A DNA stretch of 64,000 bases, from NCBI GenBank assembly GCA_040386935.1, contig JAZKEQ010000005.1:1-64000 (forward strand), read 5' to 3'. The stretch's first letter is position 1, and each line of letters starts with the position of its first letter. Shown in pieces: positions 62,442 through 64,000 of this stretch. The position numbers and the translations under genes are program-made. This DNA is from JABMMZ01 sp040386935. GTDB lineage: Bacteria; Bacteroidota; Bacteroidia; NS11-12g; UBA955. A model generated the notes under the pieces. That model did no database searches, was not told where the DNA came from, and saw only the letters and a program-made list of their open reading frames with translations.

Positions 62442-63443
62442 ATGGCTAAGGCTGCAAAAATAAATTTTAATAAGGAAACCTACCTCAGATGGTATGAAAT
62501 AATGTTGTTGGTGAGAAGATTTGAAGAAAAATCTGCACAACTTTACGGACAACAAAAAATAAAAGGATTTTGTCATTTGTATATCGGTCAGGAAGCAATT
62601 GTTGCCGGAATGGTGAGTGCTACTACCAAAGATGACAAGTTTATTACAGCTTACCGCGACCATGGACATGCCTTGGCATTAGGAATTACAAGTAATGAAG
62701 TAATGGCTGAACTTTATGGCAAGTCAACCGGTTGTACCAAAGGTAAAGGCGGTAGTATGCACATGTTCAGTAAGGAACATAATTTTCTTGGTGGACACGG
62801 TATTGTAGGTGGCCAGATTCCTCTGGGTGCCGGTATTGCTTTTGCTGAGCAGTATTTAGGAACTAAGAATTTATGTGTATGTTTTATGGGAGATGGTGCT
62901 GTAAGACAAGGCGCTTTACACGAAGCCTTTAACATGGCCATGCTGTGGAAACTCCCTGTAATATTCATCTGCGAAAACAATGATTACGCCATGGGAACTT
63001 CAGTTGAAAGAACAACCAATGTATTAGATATTTATAAAATAGGTTCGGCTTATGAAATGCCATCATTTCAGGTAGACGGGATGAAATGTGAAACTGTGCA
63101 TGATGCAATTAAGGAAGCAGCAGACAGAGCCCGTAAAGGTGATGGACCTACTTTCCTTGAAATTAAAACCTACCGTTACAGAGGACATAGCATGAGCGAC
63201 CCTGCAACATACAGATCAAAAGATGAAGTGGCACATTACAAGACACTAGATCCGCTTGAAACTACTAAAGCGACAATTCTTGAAAATAAATTTGCAACCG
63301 AAGCAGAACTTGATGCCATTGAAGAAAAAATAATAGCAGAAGTGAACGCCTCAGTTGAATTTGCTGAAAACTCACCATATCCTGACCCATCTGAGCTATT
63401 TACAGATGTTTATGTTGGAGATTACCCATACATAATGGATTAA
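62442..63443 (+). CDS. pdhA: Pyruvate dehydrogenase E1 component, alpha subunit
   Basis: This 333-aa thiamine diphosphate enzyme subunit converts pyruvate to acetyl groups for the lipoyl carrier. It shows HLYIGQEAIVAGM, AYRDHGHALALGI, HGIVGGQIPLGAGIAFAEQY and the TPP motif MGDGAVRQGALHEAFNMAMLWKLPVIFICENNDYAMGTS (blocks: GDG...N). YRYRGHSMSDPATYR is the phosphorylation-loop region. The ATG at 62442 is chosen over a TTG eight codons earlier. The beta subunit is not in the window. Confidence 0.96.
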   Translation: MAKAAKINFNKETYLRWYEIMLLVRRFEEKSAQLYGQQKIKGFCHLYIGQEAIVAGMVSATTKDDKFITAYRDHGHALALGITSNEVMAELYGKSTGCTKGKGGSMHMFSKEHNFLGGHGIVGGQIPLGAGIAFAEQYLGTKNLCVCFMGDGAVRQGALHEAFNMAMLWKLPVIFICENNDYAMGTSVERTTNVLDIYKIGSAYEMPSFQVDGMKCETVHDAIKEAADRARKGDGPTFLEIKTYRYRGHSMSDPATYRSKDEVAHYKTLDPLETTKATILENKFATEAELDAIEEKIIAEVNASVEFAENSPYPDPSELFTDVYVGDYPYIMD

Positions 63444-63496
63444 TCAATAAAATTATTTATTTTCGCACTCTTTTAAAGAATAACAAGCAATTAGTA

Positions 63497-64000
63497 ATGA
63501 GCAACAACGAAGCTATCAACGAGCAAAACGAAGACCAATTGGAAGAATTCAATGAACAGGATGAGTCGCCTAAAGGCCCCTCAGCTGTTAGTTTATTTGT
63601 CGACAGAATTAAAAACTGGTTAAACAATCAAAACAAAACACTTGTATTGGGTGTAACTGTTGTAGTGGTTGGTATTCTTGGCTATTTTGGGTATCAGTAC
63701 CTTTATAAAATGCCAAAAGAGAAGAAAGGACAAGCCGCTATTTTCAAAATGCAACAATTGTTTGATAGCGATTCTTTTGCATTGGTTGCTAAAATGGCAC
63801 CAAAACTGGCAGATGAATACAGCGGTACTAAAGCAGGTAATCTTGCCTCTTACTATGCAGGTGTTTCAGCTTTATATACCGGTGATTTTAAAAAAGCCAT
63901 CGAATATCTTGAGGGTGTAAGTTTTAACGATAATATCATGAGCGCTCAGGTGATTGGTTTATTGGGTGATGCTTATGTTGAAAATAAAGATTTAGACAAA
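63497..64000 (+). CDS. TPR-repeat membrane-anchored protein, 5' part
   Basis: The gene runs off the window end; 168 codons are seen from the ATG at 63497. The N-terminus is acidic, followed by a membrane helix (near 49-66, VLGVTVVVVGILGYFGYQ), then TPR-like helices (AAIFKMQQLFD, AGNLASYYAGVSALYTGDFKKAIEYLEGV, GLLGDAYVENKDLDK). It resembles YfgM-type proteins. It lies 53 nt after pdhA; no terminator separates them. Confidence 0.82.
   Translation, partial: MSNNEAINEQNEDQLEEFNEQDESPKGPSAVSLFVDRIKNWLNNQNKTLVLGVTVVVVGILGYFGYQYLYKMPKEKKGQAAIFKMQQLFDSDSFALVAKMAPKLADEYSGTKAGNLASYYAGVSALYTGDFKKAIEYLEGVSFNDNIMSAQVIGLLGDAYVENKDLDK

Noticed and set aside
1..64000. CRISPR arrays, IS elements, integrases, tRNA or rRNA genes
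   Set aside because: I looked for repeats, transposase frames and clover-leaf patterns in the gaps by eye and saw none; a tRNA search program could confirm this.

Overview
The window is a 64 kb stretch of a Bacteroidota chromosome, probably from the Chitinophagales or a nearby order; the finer placement is inference. The evidence is: type IX secretion (T9SS) C-terminal sorting domains (genes at 17259, 30541 and 58785), the gliding lipoprotein GldH, two S46 dipeptidyl-peptidases, a type B succinate dehydrogenase operon, Bacteroidota-restricted families (DUF4350, DUF5777, TIGR02757), low GC, no obvious Shine-Dalgarno sequences, and repeated Bacteroidota sigma-factor promoters of the form TTG/TTTG - about 17-20 nt - TAnnTTTG. 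I found no rRNA, tRNA, CRISPR array, IS element or prophage. It reads as ordinary, densely packed chromosome with several poorly characterised accessory modules.

Layout. 1-1184: 3' end of an S46 peptidase and its terminator. 1288-3623: a coupled operon of a haem-type lipoprotein, an OB-fold protein, a YceI protein and a DUF5777 beta-barrel. 3715-8275: OmpA-type lipoprotein, rlmH, a hypothetical protein, TIGR02757, a BadF/BcrA-type sugar kinase and an SDR. 8294-14633 (minus): SpoIIM - DUF4129-like - DUF4350 - MoxR - DUF58, divergent from RDD - MBL hydrolase - membrane protein (14726-17229). 17259-25113: M4 metalloprotease, SirB1-like protein, gldH, DCC thioredoxin-like protein, WG-repeat protein, ruvC, flippase-like protein and GT2. 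25155-30486: YdjM-type hydrolase; a minus operon birA - coaX - barrel - small Cys protein - lptC - small membrane protein; divergent rsfS.

30541-37510 (minus): giant PKD/T9SS type B protein, rsmE, yidC, Spy-like protein, pyrD. 37670-41237: sdhCAB. 41330-45357: tightly overlapping operon of TPR protein, LVIVD lipoprotein, second lipoprotein, barrel and GH16 glucanase. 45549-46238: OM barrel. 46309-49090 (minus): thioredoxin - ApbE - DUF4266 - DUF3570, the best candidate for a little-described system. 49198-53217 (minus): M74 endopeptidase, TonB receptor, rpe. 53289-60125: thioesterase, S46 peptidase, lipoprotein, mlaF, mlaE, SDR, and a probably very highly expressed T9SS protein. 60315-62385 (minus): carotenoid protein, DUF721, recF. 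62442-64000: pdhA and the start of a TPR membrane protein.

Much of the window serves the envelope: lipid and LPS transport (MlaEF, LptC), membrane insertion (YidC), surface secretion and extracellular hydrolases. Core genes of respiration (Sdh, PyrD, PdhA), RNA modification (RlmH, RsmE) and repair (RuvC, RecF) lie between them. No gene-free stretch is longer than about 280 bp.
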